Assembly: GCA_009760855.2 (NCBI GenBank)
Contig: WPIO01000023.1
Span: 3,538,501-3,602,500, forward strand
Source of the DNA: Cristatella mucedo
Taxonomy: Eukaryota; Bryozoa; Phylactolaemata; Cristatellidae
Direction: 5' to 3'
DNA: 64,000 nt
Both the position numbers and the translations under genes were made by a program. The notes under the pieces were generated by a model. The model searched no databases, was not told where the DNA came from, and saw nothing but the letters and a program-made list of their open reading frames with translations. Below are positions 37,301 through 44,226 of this stretch, piece after piece (position 1 is the first letter of the stretch; every line of letters begins with the position of its first letter).

Positions 37301-39122
37301 GTGACTATATACTTTAGATCCTCCTACTAATGATCTGCCCGAGCTCCACAAAATTTTAGATCGAGTTTTCGGCAGATTTCTAAGTCAGCTCTTTCAGATT
37401 ATAATGGAAAACCTTGGTCAAGTTTACCAAGATTTTTATCCCGCTCAATTAAGCTCTCGTGCCGTGACAAGCACTAATCTCGACTTGTCACAAAGCATCA
37501 TCATGAAAGTGTAATAGTCTCTAGTTCTGTTTAATAAAAGGGGGCCATGTGCAGTACCACACTTGTCCCTCATTGCGACAAAGCCTTCCGTATAATTTCT
37601 CGGCACTACTTGCAACATTTATCAAACTTGGTATGTATGTATCTTAAGGAAACGTTTCTGTTCACGATGACTTTTTTCTAGTCCTGCTATTGCTAGAGAG
37701 AGCCATCGGCTGCTTGGGGGAGCAGCTTGTGCATTGCTGTCAGACACGAACTCCATCTTGCTTTCAAACAGTGAACTATTTGCTCATCGAGAGCTTGCGT
37801 CGCTACTACTTCTACTACGGCGACTCCCTGGAACTCGAGTGCCCCACAGGCTCAGGTGTTTACATGAACCTGCAAGGTGTAGCCGATGATCTTTCAGCCA
37901 GACTCTGCCGCCTGTTCGAAGCAGACCCTCACACCGGCCAGCGCCCGTGCCACGGTGAGTGAGCGTGTGCCTGTGTTCCTGCTGGTTAATTGTGATCAGA
38001 CAAAATATTGCTCTGTGCAGCGCTACCACCACGTTACTGCGATGTGGAATAATAATAATAATAATAATAACTAACAATAGGGAATTTGTACAGTGCCGTA
38101 AGAGAACTAATCTGTGTACTTTACCAATGTTGTAAGGGAAGCATTTATATTGGCTAGTAATAATGTGCACAATGTGAGCACACGTGAGCACATAAAGGAA
38201 AATTAACCGGGACCCAGAAAATGGTGTTAGGAGCAGTTGCGTATTTAGTTTCTTTTTAAATATCATGGAAGTCATCATGGAAGGCAGCGTATCTCGTGAC
38301 GTAAGTTGGGAGTGAGTTCCAGGATTTGGGACCATGTGAACTGAGGCACGGCCTCTAAAGAATTTTGAGGTTGGTTAGGAAGCACACCAAAACGAATTGG
38401 ATCAGAAGAATAGGCCGTAATTTCGACCCTGACGACAGACAAGATTACTGCAGAGCTGTATACCAACTGTAAGCACCTTATTGCGTCGGCTGGAGGACCT
38501 AGTGTTGTGTCAATACTTTCAAGCTCGGACGACGGTGAACGCAATGGAGACTAAATGGCCATCAAGACCCGCTTTAAAAGCAGGGGCAATGATGGCATGG
38601 CACAGCAAGATGTCATAAGCATGGATTAAGCTTGGTAATAAGCTAAATGCAGTTCCGCGTACTTAAGTCATGCAGTTGCCATAAATCGTGGTTGGGAGAT
38701 TTATATCCACCAGATAATGACCAAGGTTGATAATTTGAAATTAATCATTCCTCCCTCTAGGTGAAATTCTTTTTAGCTACTCAGTCCCACCGCAGACAGC
38801 CTCCCTTTGCTTGATTGCTTGTCTCCGGAAAAAAAAACAGATTTCGGGATGCTGCTTGGATTTGCATAATTAGCCTGCACTCCCTGAGCTTTGTATGGGA
38901 TGACCCTGGCACTGACGGGCAGAAAGTTCAATTTCTGTTCTTATACGTGTAGGTGAATTTTCTAAATACGCCTCTGATCCATTTTGGAAAGACCTCGTCT
39001 TATTCTACGAATACTTTCATGGCGACAGTGGGCGTGGCTGTGGTGCCTCTCATCAAACTGGCTGGACAGCACTGATAGCCAATTGCTTGCACGAGGTCGC
39101 AGAGAGCAGTGTGAAAAAGTGA
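13473..39122 (+). CDS. Glycoside hydrolase, GH63/MGH1-like six-hairpin family, complete 15-exon gene
   Basis: Exons: 13473-13597, 13701-13869, 14526-14700, 14890-15062, 16724-17051, 18967-19172, 20899-21123, 21227-21343, 24030-24302, 27354-27510, 27855-28060, 29150-29308, 29675-29804, 37772-37954, 38953-39122. They join in frame to 931 residues ending at TGA 39120-39122. All introns are GT-AG and every phase matches. Landmarks are [20 protein letters not shown] (about residue 18), [12 protein letters not shown] and [17 protein letters not shown] (exon 2), NHGEDCKE and [20 protein letters not shown] (exon 3), TVWFRNTW (exon 4), IYTENETN (exon 5), [10 protein letters not shown] (exon 7), [12 protein letters not shown] (exon 8), [10 protein letters not shown] (exon 9), ADGTAWM (exon 10), [11 protein letters not shown] (exon 13) and [13 protein letters not shown] (exon 15). 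This order is that of the MGH1-like/GH63 (alpha/alpha)6-barrel hydrolases, known mainly from bacteria and fungi. No signal peptide or membrane segment is seen, so a cytosolic enzyme is inferred. Substrate is unknown. A second ATG at 13446 is in frame, but 13473 has the better context. Confidence 0.93.
16016..16078 (-). mobile_element. LINE-A tail remnant in intron 4
   Basis: An (ATA)n tail followed by gatatacagcaccctcacaa is the reverse of the LINE-A terminal module. Only the tail is present. Confidence 0.5.
17384..17520 (+). mobile_element. SINE-A in intron 5
   Basis: It contains the A-box-like gccttgggtaagtaaggtgg, the B box gtgttcgaatcctgcagc and the downstream segment tattccccactgcaagcggg. 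This is the usual SINE-A order; the tail is diverged. Confidence 0.75.
17888..18012. repeat. Alternating TG/CA-rich tract in intron 5
   Basis: An interrupted purine-pyrimidine alternation (repeated tgtgcg, gtgcatg and cgtgcatgc units). It explains the open frames on both strands here. Such tracts can adopt Z-form DNA; no gene is called. Confidence 0.6.
18290..18690 (+). mobile_element. LINE-B 3' fragment in intron 5
   Basis: This is the clearest forward LINE-B 3' end in the window. The ORF end ([19 protein letters not shown], then [19 protein letters not shown] and a stop) is followed by a short 3' UTR ending in agatacattacattacatt, a tail of tandem ttaca units. It ends about 275 bases before exon 6. 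Confidence 0.8.
20625..20885 (-). mobile_element. Two short LINE/SINE tail remnants before exon 7
   Basis: 20625-20690 (gaatgcccgaagagaatcaa) and 20805-20870 (aataataataaattg, then aaacctctttggaggcactt) are reverse LINE-A/SINE-B tail modules. The second lies a few tens of bases upstream of the exon 7 acceptor. Confidence 0.55.
21590..22900 (-). mobile_element. LINE-A copy in intron 8 with an internal hairpin
   Basis: Reverse-strand LINE-A. Recognisable blocks include the ORF end near 21690-21760, a stray LINE-B-like piece at 21775-21815 (gtctctccgtctgcaactcc), the thumb region 21860-22260 and the palm region 22650-22900 (gatgagaggcactcgagaag). The internal part 22415-22649 is replaced by an inverted duplication listed separately. 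Heavily mutated. Confidence 0.75.
22415..22649. repeat. Long hairpin (about 105-bp arms) inside a LINE-A copy
   Basis: Arms 22415-22519 and 22540-22649 are inverted copies: tcagtttgagaaagtg pairs with cactttctcaaactga, and tgctgaaaggcaaagatta pairs with taacctttgcctttcagca. The spacer is about 20 bases. Small indels separate the arms. The left arm aligns loosely with LINE-A sequence at about 42900-43020, so the right arm is an inverted duplicate of LINE sequence. Confidence 0.9.
24588..24715 (-). mobile_element. LINE-B 3' tail in intron 9
   Basis: The reverse-strand terminal repeat (taatgtaatgtaatg) is followed by catctccgtcagtaactcc and the 3' UTR down to cggctttcagtacgta, where the LINE-B ORF end begins. 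5'-truncated. Confidence 0.75.
25045..25175 (-). mobile_element. LINE-B 3' tail in intron 9
   Basis: gtaatgtaatgtatctccgt, then gtaactccacaaagtcataa and gcggctttcggtacgcattc mark the reverse 3' end of LINE-B. It is closer to the consensus than the copy at 24588. Confidence 0.8.
25325..25415 (+). mobile_element. LINE-A 3' tail in intron 9
   Basis: It shows gcagcaaatgtaaagcgcct, then gagattgagttctctgaggg, gcgctttatcaagtgcatta and an (ATT)n tail. This is a near-consensus LINE-A terminus. Confidence 0.85.
25690..25910 (+). mobile_element. Mixed LINE-A / LINE-B / tRNA-like fragments in intron 9
   Basis: 25710-25755 resembles LINE-A 3' UTR (ccatgttattcatgtttatc). 25755-25825 resembles LINE-B (tctctgcaggtcctagactg). 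25836-25910 carries a SINE-like B box (gtgggctcgagcccttcgg). The boundaries are uncertain. Confidence 0.5.
25968..26385 (-). mobile_element. LINE-A 3' fragment in intron 9
   Basis: Reverse LINE-A. The terminal module (ataaagcgccctcagagaac) is followed by the 3' UTR with duplicated gcatgcacagtgtcagca units and the ORF end with gagttccaggctttgggagc. Confidence 0.85.
26466..26608 (-). mobile_element. SINE-B inserted in LINE-B
   Basis: Reverse SINE-B. The tail (atttatatagcgccccaaga) comes first, then ggcgcttcacatatgcctcg, the B box gggctcgagcccacgacc and the A-box head near 26590-26606. Confidence 0.85.
26681..26856 (+). mobile_element. SINE-A, first of a tandem pair
   Basis: It shows tgatggcgcactaggtaagg, the B box gtgggttcgaatccttcgg, gggcgatcctttatcgcagc and the tail caaaagaggctgttgaatca. 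It is well preserved and starts directly at a LINE-B breakpoint. Confidence 0.9.
26861..27008 (+). mobile_element. SINE-A, second of a tandem pair
   Basis: It begins agccatgatggctcaatggg and has a mutated B box (atggatttaaatcttgtgg). It ends with aaagaggctgttgaatcagc and a T-rich stretch. It is shorter than the first copy, lacking part of the region before the tail. Confidence 0.85.
28350..28612 (+). mobile_element. LINE-A 3' fragment in intron 11
   Basis: It contains the 3' UTR landmarks gctgacactgtgcatgctgc and catgctgaccctgtg, a diverged terminal module (cgtaaagttccaagaaagag) and an (ATT)n tail. Confidence 0.8.
29006..29092 (-). mobile_element. LINE-A 3' tail in intron 11
   Basis: taataataatgcacttgata, then aagcgccctcagagaactca and ggcgctttacatttgctgca form a near-consensus terminus, inserted about 60 bases before exon 12. 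Confidence 0.85.
30510..30655 (-). mobile_element. SINE-B, complete copy in intron 13
   Basis: Minus-strand reading gives the head ccgagctggtttggtctagc, then ggttaaggtgctc, a duplicated ggtc region, the B box gtgggctcgagccccgagg and the tail with gcgcctgaatagagattaag ending in ggggcgctatataaatgaat. It serves as the local consensus. Confidence 0.9.
31715..32125. mobile_element. Two LINE-A fragments in opposite orientation in intron 13
   Basis: 31715-31770 is a forward terminal module (cgtaaagcgcctagaaagag). 31880-32125 is a reverse 3' end (attctctttttaggctcttt, then the 3' UTR and gcttcttttttaattacgtt). Confidence 0.7.
32857..33000 (-). mobile_element. Probable tRNA-like SINE remnant in intron 13
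   Basis: Read in reverse it has a SINE-B-like order: an A-box-like cttagcacaggggaaaggg, then the B-box-like catggatttgagtcctga and a tail with tttggcgctatatacacgag. Divergence is high. Confidence 0.45.
33271..33303. repeat. (AC)n microsatellite
   Basis: About 16 uninterrupted AC units. It accounts for the valine/cysteine run in the reverse-strand frame next to the SNF5 exon. Confidence 0.95.
33364..35442 (-). pseudogene. SNF5/SMARCB1-like domain fragment, antisense inside intron 13 of the glycosidase
   Basis: Four minus-strand exons in order are 35442-35315, 35140-34974, 34811-34703 and 33429-33364, about 155 residues in all. They match the SNF5 domain of the SWI/SNF (BAF) chromatin-remodelling subunit SMARCB1. 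Matching blocks are [20 protein letters not shown] (exon a), [17 protein letters not shown] and [16 protein letters not shown] (exon b), [19 protein letters not shown] with [14 protein letters not shown] (exon c), and [20 protein letters not shown] (exon d). Phases agree (1, 0, 1) and all donors are GT. Exon b would need to start after ctgcgg: its acceptor reads GG where AG is required, and the next AG two bases on shifts the frame. No N-terminal exons were found upstream and no C-terminal exon (the conserved region after SWH) downstream. It has introns, so it is not a processed copy. It is most likely a truncated genomic duplicate that has started to decay; a functional gene with unseen exons is possible. 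Confidence 0.82.
34282..34362. repeat. (TA)n microsatellite with flanking ACATATA variants
   Basis: A core of about 14 TA units lies between tacatatac-type imperfect units, in the intron between SNF5-like exons c and d. Confidence 0.9.
35500..36092 (+). mobile_element. LINE-A 3' fragment in intron 13
   Basis: Forward LINE-A with the ORF end ([48 protein letters not shown] and a stop), then the 3' UTR, the terminal module aaagcgcctagaaagagatt and an (ATT)n tail at about 36078. It is among the best-preserved 3' ends here. It lies just upstream, in antisense terms, of the first SNF5-like exon. Confidence 0.9.
36662..37010 (-). mobile_element. pogo-like DNA transposase remnant
   Basis: The reverse frame at 36958-36776 and its upstream extension read [14 protein letters not shown], then [20 protein letters not shown] and [15 protein letters not shown]. 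This matches the end of the DDE domain of pogo/Tigger-type transposases: a D-S-x-x-T-H block, then I-P-x-G-x-T-x-x-L-Q and the KPLKD block. A stop lies directly before the Asp block. No terminal inverted repeats were identified, so only a fragment is called. Confidence 0.6.
38048..38560 (-). mobile_element. LINE-A fragment in intron 14
   Basis: An (ATA)n run is followed by a degenerate reverse LINE-A terminal module (cagtgccgtaagagaactaa), 3' UTR and ORF-end sequence through gagttccaggatttgggacc. The upper part includes a tract aligning with the RT thumb region near 42540-42620. It accounts for most of intron 14. Confidence 0.7.
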
Positions 39123-39378
39123 GAAAACCTGCTGCCCGTTTTGAACCGATTGGGTTCACTTGCTTGTCTTTCTATATTGTCTCTATGAGGAATCACCGAT
39201 TTTCTTGCATCCTAAGTGTGACAATCGTTCAAGCTTTATCTCATACTGTCGAAGAAATGGGTCAGTTTGAGGCTTTAACGTGGCTATGTTGAATTATTCT
39301 CGGATCGGGACATTGCCAGCTTCTATTTCTGTGATGGTGCTTTATGTGTCCGTATATGCAGTTTAATATGAACTCTGA

Positions 39379-39384
39379 AATAAA
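39379..39384 (+). promoter_or_regulatory. Polyadenylation signal of the glycosidase gene
   Basis: AATAAA about 257 nt after the stop codon in an otherwise unremarkable 3' region. The distance is similar to that of the upstream paralogue. Confidence 0.55.
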
Positions 39385-39857
39385 ATCATTTGGATAACAT
39401 GTGTACCGTTGCACATCGGCTGTGGGCGGCTACTCGGCATAGCTTGGCCTGTGTTCACTTGGGCCTTGGCAGGGCTTAAGTAGGTGTGGTATTTCTCACT
39501 CATTCTAACATGAAGTCCGATTCATTCAAAGATACGCAGCTGCGGTTCTTAATCAAATTTCTAATGTCTTTTTAATCAATGCAACATTACTTTGACCTCC
39601 TTTCTCAGTTATACCTCAATACCGGTATATGCTGCCAAGTACCTAACTGTCTCAGCAAGCTTCAGCGAAGCTGTTGTCAGGCAACTTATTAAGCAGTCGG
39701 TAAGCTATTGGCCAAACCATCTGCCATTTGACTAAATTTGAATTTGATTAATTTAATAAATAATATTTATAAAATTTGACTAAGGGATAATACCGGAGGA
39801 GCTTTCCTCATATTAAAGCATCGAAATCACTGAGCAATGTCCATACACGTTGTACCT
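39385..39857. other. Intergenic stretch, nothing recognised
   Basis: AT-rich sequence with an aatttgattaatttaataaa patch near 39740. No gene or repeat family recognised. Confidence 0.4.
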
Positions 39858-40800
39858 ATAATGATAATAATTATTATTATTATACATTTGATATAGCGCC
39901 CTCTGAGAAAATCTACTAGGAGCTTAACATTTGCTGCAAAGGAAGCACGATCGAATGGCTATTGGTAGAATGCTCAATAAACAATAATAACATGGTTATG
40001 GGTGACATGCACAGGGTCAGAATGTCTGTATGGTTATTGGCAGCATGCACAGTGTCAGCACGCATGAGCACGAAGGTCGAATCACCAAATGCTGTGTTAA
40101 ACAAGTGCGTTTTAGCTACTTTCTAAATGTGGTCAAGTCAGGAGTTACTTTTTAAATGTGGTAAAGTCAGGAGATTTCGTGACGCAAATCGGGTCTGAGT
40201 CCCAGGCTTTGGAAGCATAACGAACTGAAGGCACGGTCTATGAATAATTTTGAGATTTTTATGGGGTATGGATAAGTAAACAGTTTGATTCCGAAAAGTG
40301 AGTGGCACGATGCTTCGCCTGGTGGGGGAGTGGATCTGATAGGTAGGCTGGAGCCAAAGAATGGAAGTGCCCTAAAAGTGAAAAAACCTTGAATTCGATG
40401 CATTGCTTGACTGGGAGCCAGTGCAGGTCGGCGAGAAGTGTTGAGACGTGGACACTGCTAGTCTCACGAAAGACAAGCCTAGCTGCCGAGTTTTGCAGCA
40501 GCTGTATTATTATTGCACACGCCGGTAGACCAGCGAGCAGTGAGTTACAAAAGTCAAGACGGATATCACAAATGCACGGACCAATTTAGATGTGGTATTC
40601 CTGTCTAAACAAGCCTAAATTTTAGCCAACGTTATGTAGCTGAAAGTAGGCAGGCTTGACTGGAGCCGATGTGGTTAATGAAAGGTCACTTTGGAACAGT
40701 ACACCTAGATTTCGTGCAGATTCAACACAGGAGAAATGCTGGCAGGGCTAACTAGTAAGTTGGTTTTGTCGTCATTCAGTTTATAAGAGTTTGCTGCCAT
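39858..40800 (-). mobile_element. LINE-A copy, 5'-truncated
   Basis: Reverse LINE-A with the (ATT)n tail at 39868-39882, then the terminal module, 3' UTR (cacagtgtcagcacgcatga), ORF end and RT thumb region. About 30 bases of the 40110-40170 region are tandemly duplicated (aaatgtggtcaagtcaggag, then aaatgtggtaaagtcaggag). Frames are broken. Confidence 0.85.
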
Positions 40801-40900
40801 CCATGTGCGGATACCTAATGGTTCTTTGTTACTTCTGCTGGCTCTTTTGGCAGCACTTGATACCATTGTCGCCCTTCGTCCTTCTTGAGCCCCATCGGCT

Positions 40901-41011
40901 CACCTGGGCATCGTCTCACCTGGGCATCGTCTCACCTGGGCATCGTCTCACCTGGGCATCGTCTCACCTGGGCATCGTCTCACCTGGGCATCGTCTCACC
41001 TGGGCATCAGT
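40901..41011. repeat. 16-bp minisatellite, seven copies
   Basis: The unit cacctgggcatcgtct is repeated from 40901 with copies at every 16 bases. The first six are identical; the seventh ends in catcag. Because 16 is not a multiple of 3, three units read as a 16-residue repeat in any frame. Position is directly next to the LINE-A copy. Confidence 0.95.
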
Positions 41012-41234
41012 AGCATTGCACTGCAAAGGCTTAGATCCTGTCCTAGCAAAAATTTCAAAACGTTAATTTCAGAGGCAGATGGCGCGATTCGATGGTTCTT
41101 CGTGCTCGACATTCCTGCTACATCTGCGTTGTGGTACTCCTCCGGCCACCCAGGATCTCACATTTAACACCGTTGCAGCAGCTTGCTTTTATTGCCAAAT
41201 TTCGCAGTAAAGTGGTAGCAAATTGAATGATAAG

Positions 41235-41279
41235 ACCAATCTAACGGCTATTTGCAAAGCTGATAGCCGTTAGATTGGT
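41235..41279. repeat. Perfect 17-bp inverted repeat (hairpin)
   Basis: accaatctaacggctat at 41235-41251 and its exact reverse complement at 41263-41279 are separated by 11 bases. It could be the core of a small foldback element, a recently inverted duplication, or a hairpin RNA. No flanking evidence decides. Confidence 0.9.
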
Positions 41280-41319
41280 GTCAGTTAGAAATGGAAAATC
41301 CTTAACCTCACAATGGCTC

Positions 41320-41880
41320 TTCCAGACCTTTCGGGTAATATGGACCTGGTGTGCTACAAAATGACCTTACGCTCGATGAATACAACTCAAAGTCTGCCTA
41401 TTTTTAGTTACGTAAAATTAAAAAACTTAGGCGTGCCTATATAAAGGTACGACAGCAAAGTTTTGCCATGATTTTTCGACATCGCATCTGGACCTCCTCT
41501 TGCAGGTCTTGCTGCCAATATCATTAAATGCTTTCAGTTCAGACGATGCAAACCTTGCCAACCATGATAGATAGCCTTTTGTTAACGTCGAAACTCCTTA
41601 AATTATTGACTATTCCAAATTGCAACGGCTTCTTATCAAGCAAAACATCGACTTCGGCCCTCTACATTGACTTTCAGGTCCATTTTATTCTGTTGCGCCA
41701 CCTATCGGATATCGGCTCGTAAAGTTTCACCTGCTTCAGCAGCTCGTCGGGTCGCTCAGCTGTCCCCTAACCAACCTCAAATCCTTTGAACACCGTACCG
41801 TCAGCTCCAATGCACCCAAAGCCTGAATATTAATGTCGCTAACCATTGACAACATTATTTCACTTAAAATTTGAAAGGAG
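41320..41880 (+). mobile_element. LINE-A fragment, heavily decayed
   Basis: The forward sequence translates to diverged LINE-A thumb-region blocks (NDLTLDE, then RHLSDIGS, then caaatcctttgaacaccgta). Stops and deletions are frequent. It sits back to back with the younger reverse copy that follows. Confidence 0.65.
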
Positions 41881-41929
41881 GCGAAATGCCGCTAGTTCCT
41901 CGTGGCATTTGCTTTATCGATGCGGTATG

Positions 41930-43507
41930 TAATAATAATAATAATAATAATAATATTGCACTTGATAAAGCGCCCTCAGAGAACTTAATCTCTTTCTAGG
42001 CGCTTTACATTTGCTGCAAAGTGATACGCAATAGAATAGTAAGTAAAATCATGCTTGAAAAACAAACAAAATGAATAACATGGTTAGGGGTTACATGCAC
42101 TGGGTCAGCATGCAAATGTGGTTAGTGGCAGCATGAACAGTGTCAGCACGCATAAGCACATCGAGGACGAATCACAAGGACCCACTAAATGCTGTCCTAA
42201 ATAGGTATGTTTTTAAGTTTCTTTTAAATGTGGTCAGGTCAGGGGATGTTCTGATGCAGGTCGGGAGGGAGTTCCAGGCTGTGGGAGCATACGAGCTAAA
42301 TGCACGGTCTCCAAAGGATTTAAGGTTTGTACGAGGTATTTCTAGACTGTTGGATTCCGAAAAGCGAGTGGTACGATGCTTTGCCTGATGGGGGGTAGTA
42401 TATCTGAAAGATAGGCTGGAGCCATAGAATGAAGAGACCTAAAAGTGAGCGACAAAACCTTGAAGTCAATCCGTTGCTTGACTGGTAACCAGTGCAGGTC
42501 GGCGAGAAGTGGAGTAATGTGGCAACTGCGACGCTCACGACAGACAAGCCTAGCTGCAGAGTTTTGCACCAGCTGCAATCGCCTGATCGCACATGCTGGT
42601 AGGCCAGTAAGCAGTGAGTTGCAGAAGTCGAGACGAGATGTCACGAATGCATGGACCAACTTGGACGTGGTATCCTTATCTAAACAAGCCCTAATTTTAG
42701 CAATGTTATGAAGCTGAAAATAGGCTGATTTGACCTTGGAGCTGATGTGGTCGTCTAACGAGAGGTCGCTTTGGAATATGACACCTAGATTTCGAGCTGA
42801 TGCAACTGGAGATATGCTGGCAGAGCCAATTTTGAAAGTCAGCCTTTCCAATTTCTGAATAACACTAGGTTTGCCCATAACTAGTAAGTTAGTTTTATCA
42901 TCGTTTAGTTTTAGAAAATTTGCTGCCATCCATGATCGGATGTCATCAATGCATGCAGCAAGTGAGTTGAGAGAATTTGAGGTGCTCGAAGGCTGGGAGG
43001 GATCAAAGCAAAGGTACAACTGAGTGTCATCCGCATAGAAGTGAAAGCCTAGATTGTGCTTGGCAATCACGTCAGCAAGAAGGAGAGTATAAACGGTGAA
43101 AAGGACCGGACCTAGCACAGAGCCCTGAGGTACTCCATATTTTAGAGGTACTTCAGATGATCTTTGTCCATTCACGTCAACACTCTGGAGTCTCCCACTG
43201 AGATAGGACCTGAACCACTGCAGAGCAGTGCCAGTGATGCCCAGGCGAGATGAGAGGCGCTCTAGAAGTACTTTGTGGTCGATGGTATCAAAAGCTGCCG
43301 AAAGATCGAGCAAAACAAGAAGAGACACTCTACCCATGTCTGCATTCCTAAGTAGGTCGTTGTATACCCGAAGCAATGCTGACTCTGTGGAGTGATTAGC
43401 TCTAAAGCCAGACTGGAACTTACTAGCAAGGTGTGAGGTTTCGATATACGAGTTCAGCTAGTCTGCCACGACCCGTTCCAGTGTCTCTGATAGGAATGGT
43501 AGTACTT

Positions 43508-43525
<18 letters not shown>
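41930..43525 (-). mobile_element. LINE-A copy with the best-preserved reverse transcriptase
   Basis: Reverse-strand copy with its (ATA)n tail at 41932-41955, a consensus terminal module, 3' UTR and a 344-codon open RT frame (43376-42342). RT motifs are visible in order: LLVLLDLSAAFDTIDHKVLL (motif A), YGVPQGSVLGP (B), [12 protein letters not shown] (C, catalytic YADD), then LKLNDDKTNLLVMG (D/E) and the thumb NLGVIFQSDLSLDDHI. The frame ends early at FRNPTV by frameshift, and a stop at about 43456 separates it from the upstream finger region. No endonuclease domain is present. CR1/L2-like by motif style. Confidence 0.9.
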
Positions 43526-43541
<16 letters not shown>

Positions 43542-43545
43542 TGAT
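43505..43545. repeat. TG/CG-type microsatellite
   Basis: Interrupted tgtgtgtgcgtgcgtgcgtg tract at the truncated 5' end of the LINE-A copy. Confidence 0.8.
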
Positions 43546-43825
43546 GGAATGGTGCATATCGTTGCCACTAATTATTTAATTTTAGCGTGTACCCATTAAA
43601 AATTGCGGGCACACGATATATTCAATTTAAAATTAAAATATACATATAGGCCTATAACTGTGCAAAGATCAAAATGACTCAACGGGTCTTATCCTAGGTG
43701 TACGGTGCTCGCACGAACAAGGTTGTGGTGATAGACAATATTGTATTACTTGCTGCAATGGGGCGAGAGCCGCAAAGGATCTTATGCCAATATATAAAGG
43801 AGGACGTTGAATCAACTTTTAACTT

Positions 43826-43912
43826 TTAACTTTAATATAATAATTTAATAATATATATATATGTATATGTATAATAATATAATAATAATTTAATATACTA
43901 ACTTTTATTCTT
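43826..43912. repeat. AT-rich microsatellite
   Basis: Mixed aataat and tatata units next to the solo LTR. Confidence 0.8.
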
Positions 43913-43945
43913 TTACCGACCGACAGACCTATCGCTAAGACTTGA

Positions 43946-44226
43946 CTATTGTTACGTTACAGTGTCTCCGGCGGCAGCAGCGCTAGAGGAGTCTCACGGA
44001 CACACGAAGACACGAGCGGTCGAACGCGAGCAGTGAACGAGACTCTCGTCTTTATTCCCCCAGCGGGTACATATTCGAGCTGGGCGTTGACACCACAGAT
44101 AACGGAGTGCAACTGGGGTGGGTCACATGCTTACGTCAAAGGCTGCACTGAGTCAATGGCTAAACCACCCCCCGCAGGTGGGGCATACATCAGCGGCCGA
44201 GAAGCAACAGCCGCACGCAACACTAT
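43946..44226 (-). mobile_element. Solo LTR with 4-bp target-site duplication
   Basis: The 273-bp segment 43950-44222 begins TGTTACGTTAC and ends CGCAACA, so both ends carry the TG...CA signature of LTRs. It is flanked by ctat at 43946-43949 and 44223-44226, a 4-bp target-site duplication. On the minus strand AATAAA occurs near 44055, followed by a short R/U5-like part rich in gacgagagtctcgtt sequence, which sets the orientation. No gag or pol sequence lies nearby, so it is a solo LTR left by recombination. The superfamily cannot be told; Ty3-like size is compatible. An open frame inside it (43949-44263) is not a gene. Confidence 0.75.

Noticed and set aside
40901-41011. CRISPR-like array
   Set aside because: The 16-bp units are contiguous without spacers, so this is a minisatellite. 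The setting is eukaryotic.
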